Below, piece after piece: positions 63,526-64,000 of a stretch of 64,000 bases of DNA. The notes beneath the pieces were generated by a model. That model made no database searches. It was given only the letters and a program-made list of their open reading frames with translations, and had not been told where the DNA came from. Origin of the DNA: Bacteroidales bacterium UBA5281. Its GTDB lineage: Bacteria; Bacteroidota; Bacteroidia; Bacteroidales; Lentimicrobiaceae. The stretch lies in contig DHSR01000065.1 of the NCBI GenBank assembly GCA_002410555.1, forward strand, positions 6,935 through 70,934. The letters are read 5' to 3'. The translations under genes and the position numbers were made by a program. Position 1 is the first letter of the stretch, and each line of letters opens with the position of its first letter.

Positions 63526-64000
63526 AATCGAGTAGGAGGGAAATAAAATAGTTTTCCTCCTATTTTATTTTCCGTCCTCTCACACCACCCTACGTACCGT
63601 TCGGTATACGGCGGTTCCCTAATAATTTACTCTGACCAATCGATAATTCCGATTGATCTTTGCTGAAAGCGTTGTTTTCAGTTATCCCAATGAAAGTCTG
63701 CCCTCCCACATAGTCTTCGGATGCCGTCCTATTCTTCTGTGGGCAGGTCTCTGGTGTATCAGAGATTTTCTGCTTTCCTTCTTTCATCGGGTAACTTTCA
63801 TTTACTGCTTCCATATTAAGGCTCGGCCCTTCCCGTAACTGTCGTATTACGGTACTATGACCTCGGCTGACTTCTCACAGTAAATCTTGTTTCAACCGTG
63901 CTTCATTCTCCGTTTCCGCTCATCTGTGAGATCTCCCCGGATAAGAACATTAACTTTCATCCCATCTATCTGCTGCATCTACCTTGGTTACTCCGGACAG
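63526..64000 (-). mobile_element. Group II intron, 3' part, lacking its reverse transcriptase (continues past window edge)
   Basis: Read on the minus strand, domain VI is the hairpin at 63541-63570 (AAATAAAATAG pairing with CTATTTTATTT, followed by CCTCCTACTCGATT near the 3' boundary at about 63526). Domain V is at 63584-63615: lower helix ACCGCCGTA/TAGGGTGGT, CG bulge, TACC/GGTA upper helix with GAAC loop. It contains the CGC triad of group IIC introns and one G-G mismatch in the lower helix. Upstream segments such as GGGGAGATCTCAC and GTCAGCCGAGGTCATAGTA are typical of this intron class before the maturase gene. The maturase opens at 63814 but runs into domain V after ~65 codons with no RT domain. 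The 5' part is off the window. Confidence 0.85.
63590..63814 (-). pseudogene. Remnant of the intron-encoded maturase N-terminus
   Basis: A 74-codon frame begins MEAVNESYPMKEGKQ and keeps the low-complexity head that precedes the RT domain in such maturases, then enters the domain V RNA (NRRIPNGT and stop). The reverse transcriptase, X and endonuclease regions are absent, so it is an internal deletion product rather than a working gene. Confidence 0.65.

Overview
The window looks like a chromosomal segment of a Bacteroidota bacterium, most likely an anaerobic or facultative Bacteroidales/Marinilabiliales-like lineage. The evidence is a large split-domain type I signal peptidase, a LolA-like carrier, a TonB receptor/DUF4249 lipoprotein pair, DUF4301, MnmD, a 7TM-AraC regulator, giant secreted multidomain proteins, type IX secretion (T9SS) C-terminal sorting domains, and Bacteroidota-style TAnnTTTG promoter elements. 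A HydE maturase points to [FeFe]-hydrogenase metabolism. No genus can be named from the sequence alone.

Layout. 1-7.2 kb: housekeeping genes (dapB 3' part, lepB, cyclophilin, secreted DUF4412-like protein, ftsK, LolA-like protein, 4-TM protein). 7.2-7.7 kb: heptanucleotide tandem arrays inside a duplicated block. 7.7-10 kb: a membrane-anchored AraC-family regulator, then a 1.06 kb AT-rich gene-free stretch. 10-30 kb: a co-directional series of five giant secreted proteins plus one tiny Gly/Pro-rich protein. Four of the giants, including a subtilisin, end in the same ~190-residue module with a dockerin-like double calcium loop. The fifth ends in an ordinary T9SS domain. The tiny protein ends in a PID-CTERM-like tripartite signal. 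Most of these genes are separated by strong hairpin terminators.

30-48 kb: Nudix-related regulator, small conserved protein, acylphosphatase; an opposite-strand lipoprotein-mnmD-Nudix operon with ATGA overlaps; a DEDDy exonuclease, FKBP isomerase, dnaB, a secreted amidotransferase-like protein, a TonB receptor/DUF4249 pair, then hydE-thyA-folA on the minus strand and a membrane-anchored spermidine-synthase-like protein. 48-58 kb: carbohydrate and ester hydrolases (GH27, GH29, GH20, esterase with T9SS tail, class 3 lipase) that together could trim host or mucin-like glycans, although no SusC/SusD pair is present. 58-64 kb: two tRNA-Leu genes, a Na/Ca exchanger, DUF4301 and DUF1858 proteins, pdxH with a decayed partial copy of its own 3' end, an Old Yellow Enzyme homologue, and the 3' part of a group II intron whose reverse transcriptase gene has been deleted.

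The best candidates for something little described are the shared C-terminal module of the 10-30 kb secreted cluster with its mixture of three sorting signals, the ORF-less group II intron, and the pdxH tail duplication.
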